Shown: positions 51,699-62,644 of the stretch, piece after piece
Numbering within the stretch: the stretch's first letter is position 1
Layout: every line of letters starts with the position of its first letter
Source: Sphingobium sp. DEHP117
GTDB lineage: Bacteria; Pseudomonadota; Alphaproteobacteria; Sphingomonadales; Sphingomonadaceae
Assembly (NCBI RefSeq): GCF_030867385.1
Contig: NZ_JAPFBJ010000002.1
Location: 225,001-289,000, forward strand
Direction of reading: 5' to 3'
Length of the DNA stretch: 64,000 nt
Translations under genes and position numbers: made by a program
The notes under the pieces: model-generated
The model's database searches: none
Seen by the model: the letters and a program-made list of their open reading frames with translations, nothing else
Told to the model about the DNA's origin: nothing

Positions 51699-53273
51699 AT
51701 GCAGACCGTTGAGACGTTGAACGAAGGCCTGAAGCGCGCCTATACCCTAACCATTTCCGCAGGCGACATTGACGCGCGCGTGGACCGCGAAGTGGCGAAT
51801 ATCGCCCCGCAGATCCGCATGCCCGGCTTCCGCCCCGGCAAGGTGCCCGCGAACCTGATCCGCAAAATGCATGGCGAGCGTCTGCAGGCGGATGCGCTCA
51901 ACACTTCGATCCAGGAAGGCGTGCAGAAGGTGCTCGCCGACAACAAGCTGCGCCCCGCGATGCAGCCAGCCGTCGAGCTGGACGAGGGCTTTGCGTTCGG
52001 CAAGGACGCCGAGGTGAAGATCTCGCTTGAGGTGCTGCCCGAGATCACTGCGCCCAAGGTGGAGGAGCTGGGCCTCAAGCTGGAGCGCCTCACCGTGGCA
52101 GTCGAAGATGCGGCGGTGGACGAGGCGGTGAACCGCATCGCCGAGCAGCAGAACGCCTTTGCCCCGCACAAGGACGGCGCCAAGGCCAAGACCGGCGACA
52201 TCGTTGTGATGGACTTTGCCGGCAAGGTTGACGGCGTCGCGTTCGATGGCGGCACCGGCGCCGGCATGAAGATCGAGATCGGATCGGGCAACCTCATCCC
52301 CGGCTTCGAGGATCAGCTGATCGGTCTCAAGGTGGGCGACGAGAAGGCCGTCTCCGTCACCTTCCCTGAAGACTATAACGTCGACACGCTGAAGGGCAAA
52401 CCCGCGACATTCGATATCACCGTCACCGCTCTGCTCGACAAGAGCAAGCCACAGGCGGACGATGACTTCGCCAAGTCGCTCGGGCTTGAGGGCATCGAAC
52501 AGCTGCGCGAGCTGATGAAGGCTCAGATCGAGCAGGAGCATAACGGCCTCACTCGCACCCACATGAAGCGCAAGCTGCTCGATCAGCTTGCCTCCAGCCA
52601 TGATTTCGATGTGCCCCCATCCATGGTGGAAGCAGAGTTCAGCCAGATCTGGGCGCAGCTGGAGCATGAAGCGGGCCACGAGGAAGACAAGGACGCCGCT
52701 CTTGCCGAGCTGGAGAAGGACAAGGACGAGTATCGCGGCATCGCGGTGCGGCGCGTGCGCCTCGGCCTGCTGCTGTCCGAGATCGGCCAGGCCAACGGCA
52801 TCGCGGTGAACGACCGCGAGATGCAGATGCTGGTGCAGCAGGCTGCCCAGCAATATCGCCCGCAGGACCGCGAGCGCTTCGTGCAATATATTCAGAACGA
52901 GCCGATGGCCGCCGCCCAGCTGCGCGCGCCGCTGTATGAGGACAAGGTCGTCGACTTCCTGTTCGACAAGGCCGAGATCACCGAGCGTGCCGTGACCAAG
53001 GCCGAGCTCGAAGCCGCGATCGAGGCGGAGGACGGCGAGCCGAAGGGCCATGTGCACGGTCCGGATTGCGGCCACGACCATGACCACGATCACAAGCCTG
53101 CGAAAAAGGCCGCTGCCAAGAAGGCCGCGCCTGCCGAAGCCGAAGCCGATGCCGAAGCCAAGCCGGTGAAGAAGGCTGCGGCGAAGAAAGCGGAGAGCGC
53201 GGAGGGTAAGGCGGAGGCCAAGCCCGCGAAGAAGGCTGCTCCTAAAAAAGCCGCCAAGGCCGAGGCCGAATAA
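51699..53273 (+). CDS. tig: Trigger factor with His-rich and Lys/Ala-rich C-terminal tail
   Basis: A 524-residue ribosome-associated chaperone and prolyl isomerase. The ribosome-binding signature is 'GFRPGKVP' (about 44-51); the FKBP-type domain spans about 155-245 ('GDIVVMDFAGKVDGVAFDGG'), followed by the helical chaperone domain. After residue 447 comes a non-standard tail: 'HVHGPDCGHDHDHDHKP', a likely metal-binding cluster, then about 60 residues of KKAA/EAKP repeats. E. coli trigger factor (432 residues) lacks this. The ATG at 51699 gives the usual N-terminus 'MQTVETLNEGLKRAYT'. The stop codon lies in the loop of a 7-bp hairpin (53260-53280). Confidence 0.95.
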   Translation: MQTVETLNEGLKRAYTLTISAGDIDARVDREVANIAPQIRMPGFRPGKVPANLIRKMHGERLQADALNTSIQEGVQKVLADNKLRPAMQPAVELDEGFAFGKDAEVKISLEVLPEITAPKVEELGLKLERLTVAVEDAAVDEAVNRIAEQQNAFAPHKDGAKAKTGDIVVMDFAGKVDGVAFDGGTGAGMKIEIGSGNLIPGFEDQLIGLKVGDEKAVSVTFPEDYNVDTLKGKPATFDITVTALLDKSKPQADDDFAKSLGLEGIEQLRELMKAQIEQEHNGLTRTHMKRKLLDQLASSHDFDVPPSMVEAEFSQIWAQLEHEAGHEEDKDAALAELEKDKDEYRGIAVRRVRLGLLLSEIGQANGIAVNDREMQMLVQQAAQQYRPQDRERFVQYIQNEPMAAAQLRAPLYEDKVVDFLFDKAEITERAVTKAELEAAIEAEDGEPKGHVHGPDCGHDHDHDHKPAKKAAAKKAAPAEAEADAEAKPVKKAAAKKAESAEGKAEAKPAKKAAPKKAAKAEAE

Positions 53274-53294
53274 GCCTCGGGCCCAGGGACGCGC

Positions 53295-54290
53295 ATGACC
53301 CCCGGCGGCGCATCGGACGGCCCGGCAAAATCGCCGGACGCCTCCCTGCCCGCCGGCCTGCGTATCGCGGTATTGTTGCCCTGCTATAATGAGGCGGGTG
53401 CCATCGGGCAGACGGTGGCACAGTTCCGTGCCGCTCTGCCCGCCGCCGCCATTTACGTCTATGACAACAACAGCACCGACGGCAGCCGCGAGCTCGCCGC
53501 TCGCTCGGGCGCGATCGTGCGGCAGGTGCGGCAGCAGGGCAAGGGCCATGTCGTGCGGCGCATGTTTGCCGATGTCGACGCCGACATTTACGTGATGGCG
53601 GATGGCGACGCTACCTATGAGGCGTCCGCGGCGCCCGGCATGATCGCGACGATGCTGGAGCATAATTTCGACATGGTGGTGGGCGCACGGCGCACGGAAG
53701 TGGAAGCCGCCTACAGGCCGGGCCATCGCCTCGGCAACGCGATGCTGACCGGCCTGCTGAAGAGCCTGTTCGGGCGCAGCTTTACCGATATTCTATCCGG
53801 TTACCGCATATTCTCGCGCCGGTTCGTCAAGAGCTTTCCGGTGCTGTCCTCCGGGTTTGAGATCGAGACCGAGATGAGCGTGCACGCACTGGAACTCGCC
53901 ATGCCGGTAGCCGAGCAGGTGACGGCCTATGCGGCGCGGCCGGAAGGTTCGGTGAGCAAGCTTTCTACCTACCGCGACGGCTGGCGCATCCTGCGCACAA
54001 TCATCACGCTCTACCGGGTGGAGCGACCGATCTGGTTCTACGGTTTCGTCGGCGGGCTGTTTGCGGCCGTCGCGCTCGGCCTCGCGGTGCCGCTGTTGCT
54101 CACATATTGGGAGACCGGCCTCGTGCCCCGCTTCCCCACCGCAATCCTCGTTACCGGCATGATGATCATCGCGGTGCTCAACTTCATGTGCGGCCTCATT
54201 CTCGACACCGTCGTGCGCGGGCGGCGCGAGGTGAAACGCCTTGCCTATCTCGGCCATACCGCCCCCGCAGACCTATCGACCCGGCAATAA
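53295..54290 (+). CDS. Family 2 glycosyltransferase with C-terminal membrane segments
   Basis: A 331-residue enzyme. The GT-A domain has 'VLLPCYNEAGAIGQTVAQF' at the N-terminus, 'YDNNSTDGSREL' and the metal-binding 'YVMADGDATYE' region; 'DILSGYRIFSRRFVKSFP' matches DPM1/GtrB-like transferases that load a sugar onto a polyprenyl phosphate. Two membrane helices (about 250-275 and 285-310) anchor it. It lies between tig and clpP, 21 bases after tig, splitting a normally tight chaperone-protease cluster. The sugar and acceptor are unknown. Confidence 0.87.
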   Translation: MTPGGASDGPAKSPDASLPAGLRIAVLLPCYNEAGAIGQTVAQFRAALPAAAIYVYDNNSTDGSRELAARSGAIVRQVRQQGKGHVVRRMFADVDADIYVMADGDATYEASAAPGMIATMLEHNFDMVVGARRTEVEAAYRPGHRLGNAMLTGLLKSLFGRSFTDILSGYRIFSRRFVKSFPVLSSGFEIETEMSVHALELAMPVAEQVTAYAARPEGSVSKLSTYRDGWRILRTIITLYRVERPIWFYGFVGGLFAAVALGLAVPLLLTYWETGLVPRFPTAILVTGMMIIAVLNFMCGLILDTVVRGRREVKRLAYLGHTAPADLSTRQ

Positions 54291-54397
54291 TCCCGCATTA
54301 ACGGGTGCCCGTTAGGGTGGGTCGTGGGAAATCCCCTTGAACCTGCCTCGTTTTGGCACGATGTAGGCGAAGCACAACACACGTCTGAAAGAGCATC

Positions 54398-55033
54398 ATG
54401 CACAACAGCACTTTTGACCCGATGGCCGCGCTGGTCCCCGTCGTTATTGAGCAGTCCAATCGGGGCGAACGCAGCTTCGACATTTATTCGCGCCTTTTGC
54501 GCGAGCGGATCATCTTCGTCACCGGCCAGGTCGAGGATCATATGGCCTCGGTCATCGTCGCCCAGCTTCTGTTCCTCGAGTCGGAAAATCCGAAAAAGGA
54601 CATCTACATGTACATCAACTCGCCGGGCGGCGTGGTCACTGCAGGCATGGCGATTTTCGATACCATGCAATATATCCGCCCCAAGGTCGGCACCGTGTGC
54701 ATCGGCCAGGCGGCGAGCATGGGCAGCTTTCTGCTGGCGGCGGGCGAGCCGGGCATGCGCATCGCGCTCGCCAACGCGCGAATCATGGTGCACCAACCCT
54801 CCGGCGGCGCGCAGGGCATGGCGTCCGACATCGAGATCCAGGCCAAGGAAATCCTGCGGATCCGCGCGCGGATGAACAGCCTCTATTCGAAGTTCACCGG
54901 CCAGCCGCTGGAGAAGATCGAGGCGGCGATGGACCGCGACACATTCCTTGAGGCCGAGGAAGCCAAGGCGTTCGGTATTGTCGACCAGGTGTTCGAGAAG
55001 CGCCCGGTGCCCGCTGAGACGGACGGGGTATAA
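54398..55033 (+). CDS. clpP: ATP-dependent Clp protease proteolytic subunit
   Basis: A 211-residue serine peptidase that forms the 14-mer chamber of ClpXP/ClpAP. Catalytic residues are Ser107 ('GQAASMGSF') and His132 ('MVHQPSGG'), with an Asp near 180 ('[13 protein letters not shown]'). '[20 protein letters not shown]' is the typical handle region. The ATG at 54398 follows GAAAGAG; ATG 54422 is an alternative that would shorten the propeptide. clpX follows after 139 bases. Confidence 0.97.
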   Translation: MHNSTFDPMAALVPVVIEQSNRGERSFDIYSRLLRERIIFVTGQVEDHMASVIVAQLLFLESENPKKDIYMYINSPGGVVTAGMAIFDTMQYIRPKVGTVCIGQAASMGSFLLAAGEPGMRIALANARIMVHQPSGGAQGMASDIEIQAKEILRIRARMNSLYSKFTGQPLEKIEAAMDRDTFLEAEEAKAFGIVDQVFEKRPVPAETDGV

Positions 55034-55118
55034 CGGCTATCATAAGGGGGCGTTAATCACGGCGCGATATTCTACCTCTTGTGATTTTTGGAAATCGCGG
55101 TCTAGGATGCCGCATTAG

Positions 55119-55157
55119 CCCGGCCAGAAAGGGCAACCCATTGGTGCCCCGGCCGGG
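55119..55157 (+). promoter_or_regulatory. Stem-loop in the clpX leader
   Basis: The outer stem cccggcc/ggccggg encloses a second stem gggca/tgccc with a side bulge agaaa. It ends 15 bases before the clpX start, close to the ribosome site, and could influence clpX translation or act as a partial terminator after clpP. Confidence 0.45.
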
Positions 55158-55172
55158 TCAGGAAAGACAGGA

Positions 55173-56441
<1,269 letters not shown>

Positions 56442-56703
56442 ATTTGGTCCATGCCGGGCTGCAAAATGCACTTTTTTGTGCTTCCGGTGCTCACGACCGT
56501 TAAGGTCGCTACGCTCCGGTTCTCAAAAATAAGCATTTTCGCTCCAGCCTAGGGGCTGTGGGGATTCAGTTCAGATGGAGCCGAAAAGGGGGATTTTCGA
56601 GCATCGGAGCGCAGCGTACTCAAAGGTACGTGAGCACCGAAGCGCAGAAAATAGCACTTTGCAGGCCTATATGGGCTGAATCCCCACAGCCTCTAGACCA
56701 AAT
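56442..56703. repeat. Nested inverted element after clpX
   Basis: The ends atttggtc/gaccaaat (56442-56449, 56696-56703) enclose two inverted copies of an about 85-bp unit (56457-56545 and about 56583-56667), each holding the hairpin-forming ggtgctcacg...cgctccg. A second pair of arms, ctgtggggattcag/ctgaatccccacag, frames the right unit. This explains the whole 305-base gene-free stretch between clpX and the convergent chemoreceptor. No protein is encoded in it. Confidence 0.7.
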
Positions 56704-56746
56704 CGCCTTGCTGGTTTCAGAAGAGTGTGGCGTCATGCCCGGCTGC

Positions 56747-58084
56747 CTAGGCAACCTTACGGCTGAACTCGCTCGACGCCTCGCGCAGCTTGCCCAGCAT
56801 CGTCTGTGCTGTCCCGAAGCCCTGTTCCAGATCGTCGATCTCGCACGCAACTATCTCGGTATCGCGGCGGATGGCGGCGATGGTACCGGACATTGAGTCG
56901 GCCGCCAACGCCGTTTCATCGACGGCGGCGGTGATCATCGTGACGGTCTGTGCCTGCTGCTCCATCGAGAGGCGGATGCGCTCGGCGTTGTCCTGTACAT
57001 CGCTCACGGTTTCGCGGATGCGCTGGTTGGTATCGACCGACTGGCGTGTGGAATTCTGTATCGCGGCGATCTTGCCGGCGATATCATCGGTCGCGCGCGC
57101 GGTCTGGCTGGCGAGCGATTTGACCTCCTGTGCCACCACGGCAAAGCCGCGCCCGGCATCGCCCGCGCGGGCTGCCTCGATCGTGGCGTTAAGGGCCAGC
57201 AGATTGGTTTGCCCGGCAATGTCGCGGATCAAGCCAAGGATCGATTCGATCGCCTTGGCATGTTCCGACAAGGTGGCCGACATCGAAACCGCTTCACCCG
57301 CCTGAAGGCTTGCGCGCTGGGCGACATCGGCGGAATTTTCGACCTGCGCGCGCGTTTCATCAATGGCGCGGATGAGGCCGGCGGAAATATGCGCGGCCTC
57401 ACGCATGGCGAGCGCAGATTGCTCCGCCGCGGCCGCGACTTCGGAAACCTTGTCCAGCATGCCGCGCGTCGCCTCTGAAGCATGCTTTGCCTGTTCGCGC
57501 AGCCCATCGCCAAAGCGTGACGCGTCGCCCACTTCACCCGCGATGCGCTTTTCGAAAAGCTCGCCATAGCGCTTGCGGTCGTCCATATCCTCCCGCGATT
57601 CTTCCTCGGCGATGAACGCGCACATCATCTCGGCCTCGATGAGTCCCATGCGCATCAGGCTTTGGAGCAGACGGTGACATTCCGCATGATCCTCCGCCAA
57701 GCGCGCGCGCAGGCTGTCGGCCACAGTCTCCTGCGCGGCACACAGCGCCGCGAGAATCGACCGGAAAGAGATTTTGTGCTTGCGGGCGTGGAGCACGCAT
57801 TTCTGCACCGATTCAGCCCATGCGCTTTCCTCAAACGCCACGAATTTGACATGCATATAGCGTTCGGTTTCAATGCGTAGCCCCAGCAGCGCATCGGAGG
57901 AAAGGCGCGCATCCAGCCCTGAACGGCCAATGTAATGCGAATAGAACGCCTGAGCCGCAGCGACATCCTGCTCGGTAACCGCCCAGATCTGGCGAGCGTC
58001 CGCCGCAAGCCGCCCCTGCGGATCGAACTCTGCAAGCCTGTCCCGCATGTCGATATTGGCCGATTGTGCCTCGTTCACCGGCAT
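56747..58084 (-). CDS. Soluble chemoreceptor with globin-like sensor domain
   Basis: A 445-residue protein without membrane segments. The first 160 residues are all helical and resemble protoglobin sensors ('[20 protein letters not shown]'); His99 in '[19 protein letters not shown]' fits the proximal haem histidine pattern. The C-terminal half is a methyl-accepting signalling domain with the hairpin '[20 protein letters not shown]'. It may report oxygen or another gas to a Che system, which is not in this window. The ATG at 58084 has TAGGA six bases upstream, better than GTG 58099. The globin call is moderate. Confidence 0.82.
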   Translation of the reverse strand: MPVNEAQSANIDMRDRLAEFDPQGRLAADARQIWAVTEQDVAAAQAFYSHYIGRSGLDARLSSDALLGLRIETERYMHVKFVAFEESAWAESVQKCVLHARKHKISFRSILAALCAAQETVADSLRARLAEDHAECHRLLQSLMRMGLIEAEMMCAFIAEEESREDMDDRKRYGELFEKRIAGEVGDASRFGDGLREQAKHASEATRGMLDKVSEVAAAAEQSALAMREAAHISAGLIRAIDETRAQVENSADVAQRASLQAGEAVSMSATLSEHAKAIESILGLIRDIAGQTNLLALNATIEAARAGDAGRGFAVVAQEVKSLASQTARATDDIAGKIAAIQNSTRQSVDTNQRIRETVSDVQDNAERIRLSMEQQAQTVTMITAAVDETALAADSMSGTIAAIRRDTEIVACEIDDLEQGFGTAQTMLGKLREASSEFSRKVA

Positions 58085-58267
58085 GACGGTCCTATCCACC
58101 CTATGTTTCCAACATATCTAAGCCATTTTCAGGGACAATAATGGCCACAGGTTAATCTTTGATTATCCATAACCAACGGTTCGTCGCAGCGCTCAGAAGG
58201 TTTGCACCGCCGGTGAGTGCGCGCTAAAGGAGCCTGATTCTGGTTGTTACAGGGGAATGAGACCGGC

Positions 58268-58675
58268 ATGGCTCAGGCACAAAAAGGCGCGAAAAATAGG
58301 CCCTTATCGCCACATCTGGGGATATGGCGCTGGGGCCCGCACATGGCGATTTCGATCCTGCACCGGATTACGGGAGATGGCATGGCGATAGTGGGCGCCA
58401 TGGGCGTGGTGTGGTGGCTGGTCGCCGCCGCCAGCGGACCGGAAGCCTACGCCACCTTCATGAGCGTCGCCACCAGCCCCGTCGGCTATATCGTGATGAT
58501 CGGCCTTACCTGGGCATTTTTCCAGCACATGCTTTCCGGCCTGCGCCACTTCGTGCTGGATGTGGGCGCGGGCTACGAGTTGCAGACGAACAGAACCTGG
58601 TCCGTGCTGTTGCCACTGCTCGCCATCGTCATCACGGCGGCAGTGTGGCTGATGATATTTGCGGGGAGCATCTAG
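58268..58675 (+). CDS. sdhC: Succinate dehydrogenase cytochrome b556 subunit
   Basis: A 135-residue membrane subunit of complex II with three helices. 'RPLSPHLGIWRWGPHMAISI' and 'SILHRITGDGMA' at the N-terminus and 'FFQHMLSGLRHFVLDVG', with the haem-ligating His, are the SdhC signatures. It anchors SdhA/B and binds quinone. The ATG at 58268 begins the usual N-terminus. sdhD follows four bases after its stop. Confidence 0.95.
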   Translation: MAQAQKGAKNRPLSPHLGIWRWGPHMAISILHRITGDGMAIVGAMGVVWWLVAAASGPEAYATFMSVATSPVGYIVMIGLTWAFFQHMLSGLRHFVLDVGAGYELQTNRTWSVLLPLLAIVITAAVWLMIFAGSI

Positions 58676-58679
58676 AACC

Positions 58680-59072
58680 ATGGGTAACGGCACCTCCATC
58701 GGCCGCGTACGCGGCCTCGGCTCCGCCAAATCGGGCTCGCATCACTGGATCCTCCAGCGCTTTACCGCTGTCGGCAATTTGCTGCTCGTCCTGTGGCTGA
58801 TCTTCTCGATTCTTCAGATGCCCGGCCTTGATTATGAGAGCGTTGTCGGCTGGCTGGCGCAACCGCTGGTTGCGGTGCCGATGGCGCTGATGCTGGTCAG
58901 CGTGTTCTGGCACCTGAAACTCGGGCTGCAGGTGCTGATCGAGGATTATGTCCATGAGGACGGGCTGAAGTTCTTCGCGATCATGCTGCTCAATTTCTAC
59001 GCAATCGGCGGGGCCGCACTGGGCATTTTCGCCATCGCCAAAATCGCATTCACGGGGGGCGCTGCGGCATGA
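58680..59072 (+). CDS. sdhD: Succinate dehydrogenase hydrophobic membrane anchor subunit
   Basis: A 130-residue, three-helix protein. '[19 protein letters not shown]' is the standard alphaproteobacterial SdhD start, and '[20 protein letters not shown]' lies between helices 2 and 3. With SdhC it forms the quinone and haem site. Its TGA overlaps the ATG of sdhA (ATGA). Confidence 0.94.
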   Translation: MGNGTSIGRVRGLGSAKSGSHHWILQRFTAVGNLLLVLWLIFSILQMPGLDYESVVGWLAQPLVAVPMALMLVSVFWHLKLGLQVLIEDYVHEDGLKFFAIMLLNFYAIGGAALGIFAIAKIAFTGGAAA

Positions 59073-60883
59073 CCGAAGCCTATAAGATCATCGACCATAT
59101 ATACGACACCGTGGTCGTCGGCGCGGGCGGATCGGGCCTGCGCGCTACGATGGGCAGCGCCGAGGCGGGCCTCAAGACGGCGTGCATTACCAAGGTTTTC
59201 CCGACGCGTAGCCACACAGTCGCGGCGCAGGGCGGCATCGCGGCGTCGCTGTGCAACAACACGCCGGACCACTGGACCTGGCACATGTACGACACCGTCA
59301 AGGGGTCTGACTGGCTGGGGGATCAGGACGCGATCGAATATATGGTGCGCGAGGCGCCAGCGGCGGTCTATGAGCTGGAGCATGCGGGCGTGCCGTTCAG
59401 CCGCAATGCGGACGGCACCATCTATCAGCGTCCCTTCGGTGGCCATATGCAAAATATGGGCGAAGGCCCGCCGGTGCAGCGCACCTGCGCCGCCGCCGAC
59501 CGCACCGGCCACGCCATGCTGCACGCGCTCTATCAGCAGAGCCTCAAATATGCGGCGGATTTCTACATCGAATATTTCGCCATCGACCTCATCATGGAAG
59601 ACGGCCCGAACGGCAAGGAATGCCGCGGCGTAATCGCGCTGTGCATGGAGGACGGCAGCATCCATCGCTTCCGCAGCCAGGCGGTCGTGCTGGCGACCGG
59701 CGGCTATGGGCGCGCCTATTTCTCGGCAACCTCGGCACACACCTGCACGGGTGACGGCGGCGCGATGGTGCTGCGCGCGGGCCTGCCGCTGCAGGACCTG
59801 GAGTTCGTGCAGTTCCACCCCACCGGCATTTATGGCGCAGGCGTGCTCATCACCGAAGGCGCGCGCGGCGAAGGCGGCTATCTCACCAACTCCGAGGGCG
59901 AGCGCTTCATGGAGCGTTATGCTCCCTCCGCCAAGGATCTCGCCAGCCGCGACGTCGTCTCGCGCTCGATGGCGATGGAAATGCGCGAGGGGCGAGGCGT
60001 CGGGCCGAACAAGGATCATATCTACCTGCACCTCGACCATATCGACCCGAAGGTGCTGGCCGAGCGCCTGCCCGGCATTACGGAGAGCGGCAAGATCTTC
60101 GCGGGTGTGGACCTGACGCGCCAGCCGCTGCCCGTCTGCCCCACGGTGCACTATAATATGGGCGGCATCCCCTGCAATTATCACGGCCAGGTCGTCACCA
60201 AGATTGGCGACGATCCCGAAGTAGTCGTACCCGGCCTTTACGCCGTGGGTGAGGCGGCATGCGTCTCGGTGCATGGCGCGAACCGGCTTGGCTCCAACTC
60301 GCTGATCGACCTCGTGGTGTTCGGTCGCGCGACCGGCCTGCACCTGAAGGAAACGCTGAAGCCCAACGCCGCGCAGAAGCCGCTGCCGAAGGACAGCGCG
60401 GACCTCGCGCTCGGCAGGCTCGATCATTTCCGCAACGCTGCGGGTGGTTCCTCGACCGCCGAGGTACGCCTCGACATGCAGCGCACGATGCAGAAGCACG
60501 CCGCCGTTTTCCGCGACAGCGCGTTGCTGACCGAGGGTGTGCAGCGCATGGAGCAGGTCAACAAGCGCCTCGCCGATGTCCGCGTGTCTGATCGCAGCCT
60601 GATCTGGAACACCGACCTTGTCGAGACGATGGAGCTGGACAATCTGATGGCGCAGGCAGTCTGCACCATGGTCGGCGCAGAGGCCCGCAAGGAATCGCGC
60701 GGCGCCCATGCGCACGAGGACTTCCCAAACCGCGACGACGCCAACTGGATGAAGCACACCGTGAGCTGGTTCGAGGGCTGGGGCGGAAACGGCGGCAAGG
60801 TGACGCTCGATTACCGCCCGGTGCATGATTACACGCTCACAGACGACGTGGACTACATCAAGCCCAAGGCGCGTGTCTATTAA
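59069..60883 (+). CDS. sdhA: Succinate dehydrogenase flavoprotein subunit
   Basis: A 604-residue flavoprotein that oxidises succinate to fumarate. FAD is attached to His49 in '[13 protein letters not shown]'; '[14 protein letters not shown]' is the dinucleotide fold, and '[18 protein letters not shown]' the FAD-proximal motif. It ends '[11 protein letters not shown]', as expected. The iron-sulfur subunit gene sdhB, which usually follows, is absent: only 18 bases separate sdhA from a convergent regulator gene. Confidence 0.98.
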   Translation: MTEAYKIIDHIYDTVVVGAGGSGLRATMGSAEAGLKTACITKVFPTRSHTVAAQGGIAASLCNNTPDHWTWHMYDTVKGSDWLGDQDAIEYMVREAPAAVYELEHAGVPFSRNADGTIYQRPFGGHMQNMGEGPPVQRTCAAADRTGHAMLHALYQQSLKYAADFYIEYFAIDLIMEDGPNGKECRGVIALCMEDGSIHRFRSQAVVLATGGYGRAYFSATSAHTCTGDGGAMVLRAGLPLQDLEFVQFHPTGIYGAGVLITEGARGEGGYLTNSEGERFMERYAPSAKDLASRDVVSRSMAMEMREGRGVGPNKDHIYLHLDHIDPKVLAERLPGITESGKIFAGVDLTRQPLPVCPTVHYNMGGIPCNYHGQVVTKIGDDPEVVVPGLYAVGEAACVSVHGANRLGSNSLIDLVVFGRATGLHLKETLKPNAAQKPLPKDSADLALGRLDHFRNAAGGSSTAEVRLDMQRTMQKHAAVFRDSALLTEGVQRMEQVNKRLADVRVSDRSLIWNTDLVETMELDNLMAQAVCTMVGAEARKESRGAHAHEDFPNRDDANWMKHTVSWFEGWGGNGGKVTLDYRPVHDYTLTDDVDYIKPKARVY

Positions 60884-60901
60884 GCGGTTAGACGAGCGGG
60901 G

Positions 60902-62341
60902 CTACGCCACGTTGTCGATGCCCAGCTCGGTCAGTTTGCGATAGAGCGTTGAGCGGCCGATGCCGAGCCGCCGCGCGACCTCCGTCATCCGCCCGCGATA
61001 ATGGCCGATGGCGAGGCGGATAACGTCTGCCTCGATGTCCGCGAGCTGGCGGATGTGGCCGGTCTGCTCATAGAGTGTGATTGCGCCGCCGTCATTATGA
61101 TCGGCCGGGTCCGATGACGATGGCTGGCCTATCCGTTGCGTGCGCGCCTGTGCGGCGATCTGCGGAAAGTCCTGCGGCGTCAGATACTCGCCCTCGCAGA
61201 GCACCGCCGCGCGGAAAAGCACGTTCTGAAGCTGGCGGACGTTGCCTGGCCAGTCATGTTGCATCAGCAGGCCCAGCGCCTCGTTGGTGATGCTGAGGTT
61301 CTTGAGGCCATGCTGGCTGGCGAGGCGGGCGAGCAGATGCCGCGCCAATGCCGGAATATCGCTACTGCGTTCCCGCAACGGAGGCACGGTGACGTGCATG
61401 ACATTGAGGCGATAGAACAGATCCTCGCGGAAGCGCCCGGCGGCGACTTCCTGCTCCAGCACCTTGTTGGTGGCGGCGATGACGCGCACATCGATGTGGC
61501 TCGGCATCCGCGCGCCGAGCGGCTGCACCTCGCCATCCTGAAGCACGCGCAACAGCTTCACCTGCGCATCGAGCGGCATTTCGCTCACTTCATCGAGGAA
61601 GATCGTGCCCATGTCGGCATCGACGAACTTGCCGACCTGACGTTCGAACGCGCCCGTGAATGCGCCGCGCTCGTGCCCGAACAGCTCCGACTCCACGAGG
61701 TTGGAAGGAATCGCGCCGCAGTTGACCGTGACCATCCGGTTGCGGTGACGCGGCGAGGCGGCGTGGATCGCCTGCGCGATCACTTCCTTGCCGACGCCGC
61801 TTTCCCCTTCGATCAACACCGGCACGCGGGCGCGCGCGGCCTTGGCTGCGATGGCGAGCGCGGCAAGGAAATGCGGCGCGCCGCCGACGATCTCGTTAAA
61901 AGCGAGAGGGGCGGAAAGCTTTTCGGTCAGCGGGCGCAGCTCGCCCGATCGTTCGTCGGCGCGGTCTAGCGTGGCATTGAGCGCGGCGAGCAGCCGATCC
62001 GGCGCGATAGGCTTGGCGAGATAGTCGCTCGCGCCCGCGCGCATCGCCTCCACCGCATCAAGCACGTCATTCTGAGATGTAAGAACAAGGATCGGCAGAG
62101 AGGGGCGCCGCTCGCGAATCTGGCGAATCGTTTCGATTGGTTTTATCACGGGATTCCAGTGATCTATCAAAACGGCATTAAGCTGCATTCCGTCGCGCGT
62201 GCCCAGCGTCGCCAGCGCGGCGTCCTGATCGCTGGCATAGATGGTGCGCCAGCCAGCACGTGCCGCCAACGCCGAAACCAGCCGCTTTTGCGCCGGTTCG
62301 TCGTCTATCAGAAGTAGTAGTGGCATGCCGCTCAGCGCCAT
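60902..62341 (-). CDS. Sigma54-dependent response regulator (NtrC family)
   Basis: A 479-residue activator. The receiver domain (1-120) has acidic residues 'LLLIDDEP', a probable phosphoacceptor Asp in 'AVLIDHWNPVIK' and the conserved Lys in 'DYLAKPIAPDRL'. The AAA+ domain has Walker A 'GESGVGKE' and the sigma54-contact loop 'GAFTGA'; a Fis-type helix-turn-helix ends the protein ('GRMTEVARRLGIGRSTLYRK'). No sensor kinase is adjacent, so the input is unknown. The ATG at 62341 follows GGGAT; ATG 62326 would shorten the product by five residues. Confidence 0.93.
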   Translation of the reverse strand: MALSGMPLLLLIDDEPAQKRLVSALAARAGWRTIYASDQDAALATLGTRDGMQLNAVLIDHWNPVIKPIETIRQIRERRPSLPILVLTSQNDVLDAVEAMRAGASDYLAKPIAPDRLLAALNATLDRADERSGELRPLTEKLSAPLAFNEIVGGAPHFLAALAIAAKAARARVPVLIEGESGVGKEVIAQAIHAASPRHRNRMVTVNCGAIPSNLVESELFGHERGAFTGAFERQVGKFVDADMGTIFLDEVSEMPLDAQVKLLRVLQDGEVQPLGARMPSHIDVRVIAATNKVLEQEVAAGRFREDLFYRLNVMHVTVPPLRERSSDIPALARHLLARLASQHGLKNLSITNEALGLLMQHDWPGNVRQLQNVLFRAAVLCEGEYLTPQDFPQIAAQARTQRIGQPSSSDPADHNDGGAITLYEQTGHIRQLADIEADVIRLAIGHYRGRMTEVARRLGIGRSTLYRKLTELGIDNVA

Positions 62342-62500
62342 TGAATATCCCGCATAGGTGACGCATCGGAATAGTCCCTTGAGGTAAAAACGATGTTAAT
62401 CACCCGCTCACCGTGTGATCTTTCCTTGTCCGCAGCGAAGGATCACCCTAAGGGGGGTCGTTTCGGATGAAAAACGCGTCCAGAAAAACGGGGAGTTACC

Positions 62501-62623
62501 ATGGCATCTGGCAATGACATGAAGATGGCGGAAGAGACCTATTCGGGCTTCATCGGCCTTATCAAATGGGGCACGATTCTCTCGGTCATCGTAGCGGTGA
62601 TCGTTGTTCTGCTCATAGCCTGA
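62501..62623 (+). CDS. aa3-type cytochrome c oxidase subunit IV (small)
   Basis: A 40-residue protein, 'MASGNDMKMAEETYSGFIGL' followed by a single membrane helix of Ile, Val and Leu. The 'M-A-E-E-T-Y-S-G-F' stretch before one helix is the signature of the bacterial aa3 oxidase subunit IV family. It has a GGGAG ribosome site. It lies 21 bases before pntA and far from any oxidase gene, an arrangement known in Alphaproteobacteria; its role in oxidase assembly is not clear. Confidence 0.85.
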   Translation: MASGNDMKMAEETYSGFIGLIKWGTILSVIVAVIVVLLIA

Positions 62624-62644
62624 GCATCGGCACGGGGAACAAGC

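Noticed and set aside
51747..53726. A 659-codon minus-strand frame over tig
   Set aside because: It is antisense to the well-conserved trigger factor and the start of the glycosyltransferase; no domain is recognisable.
58997..60826. A 609-codon minus-strand frame over sdhA
   Set aside because: It mirrors sdhA, whose flavin-binding motifs are certain; the antisense reading has no family features.
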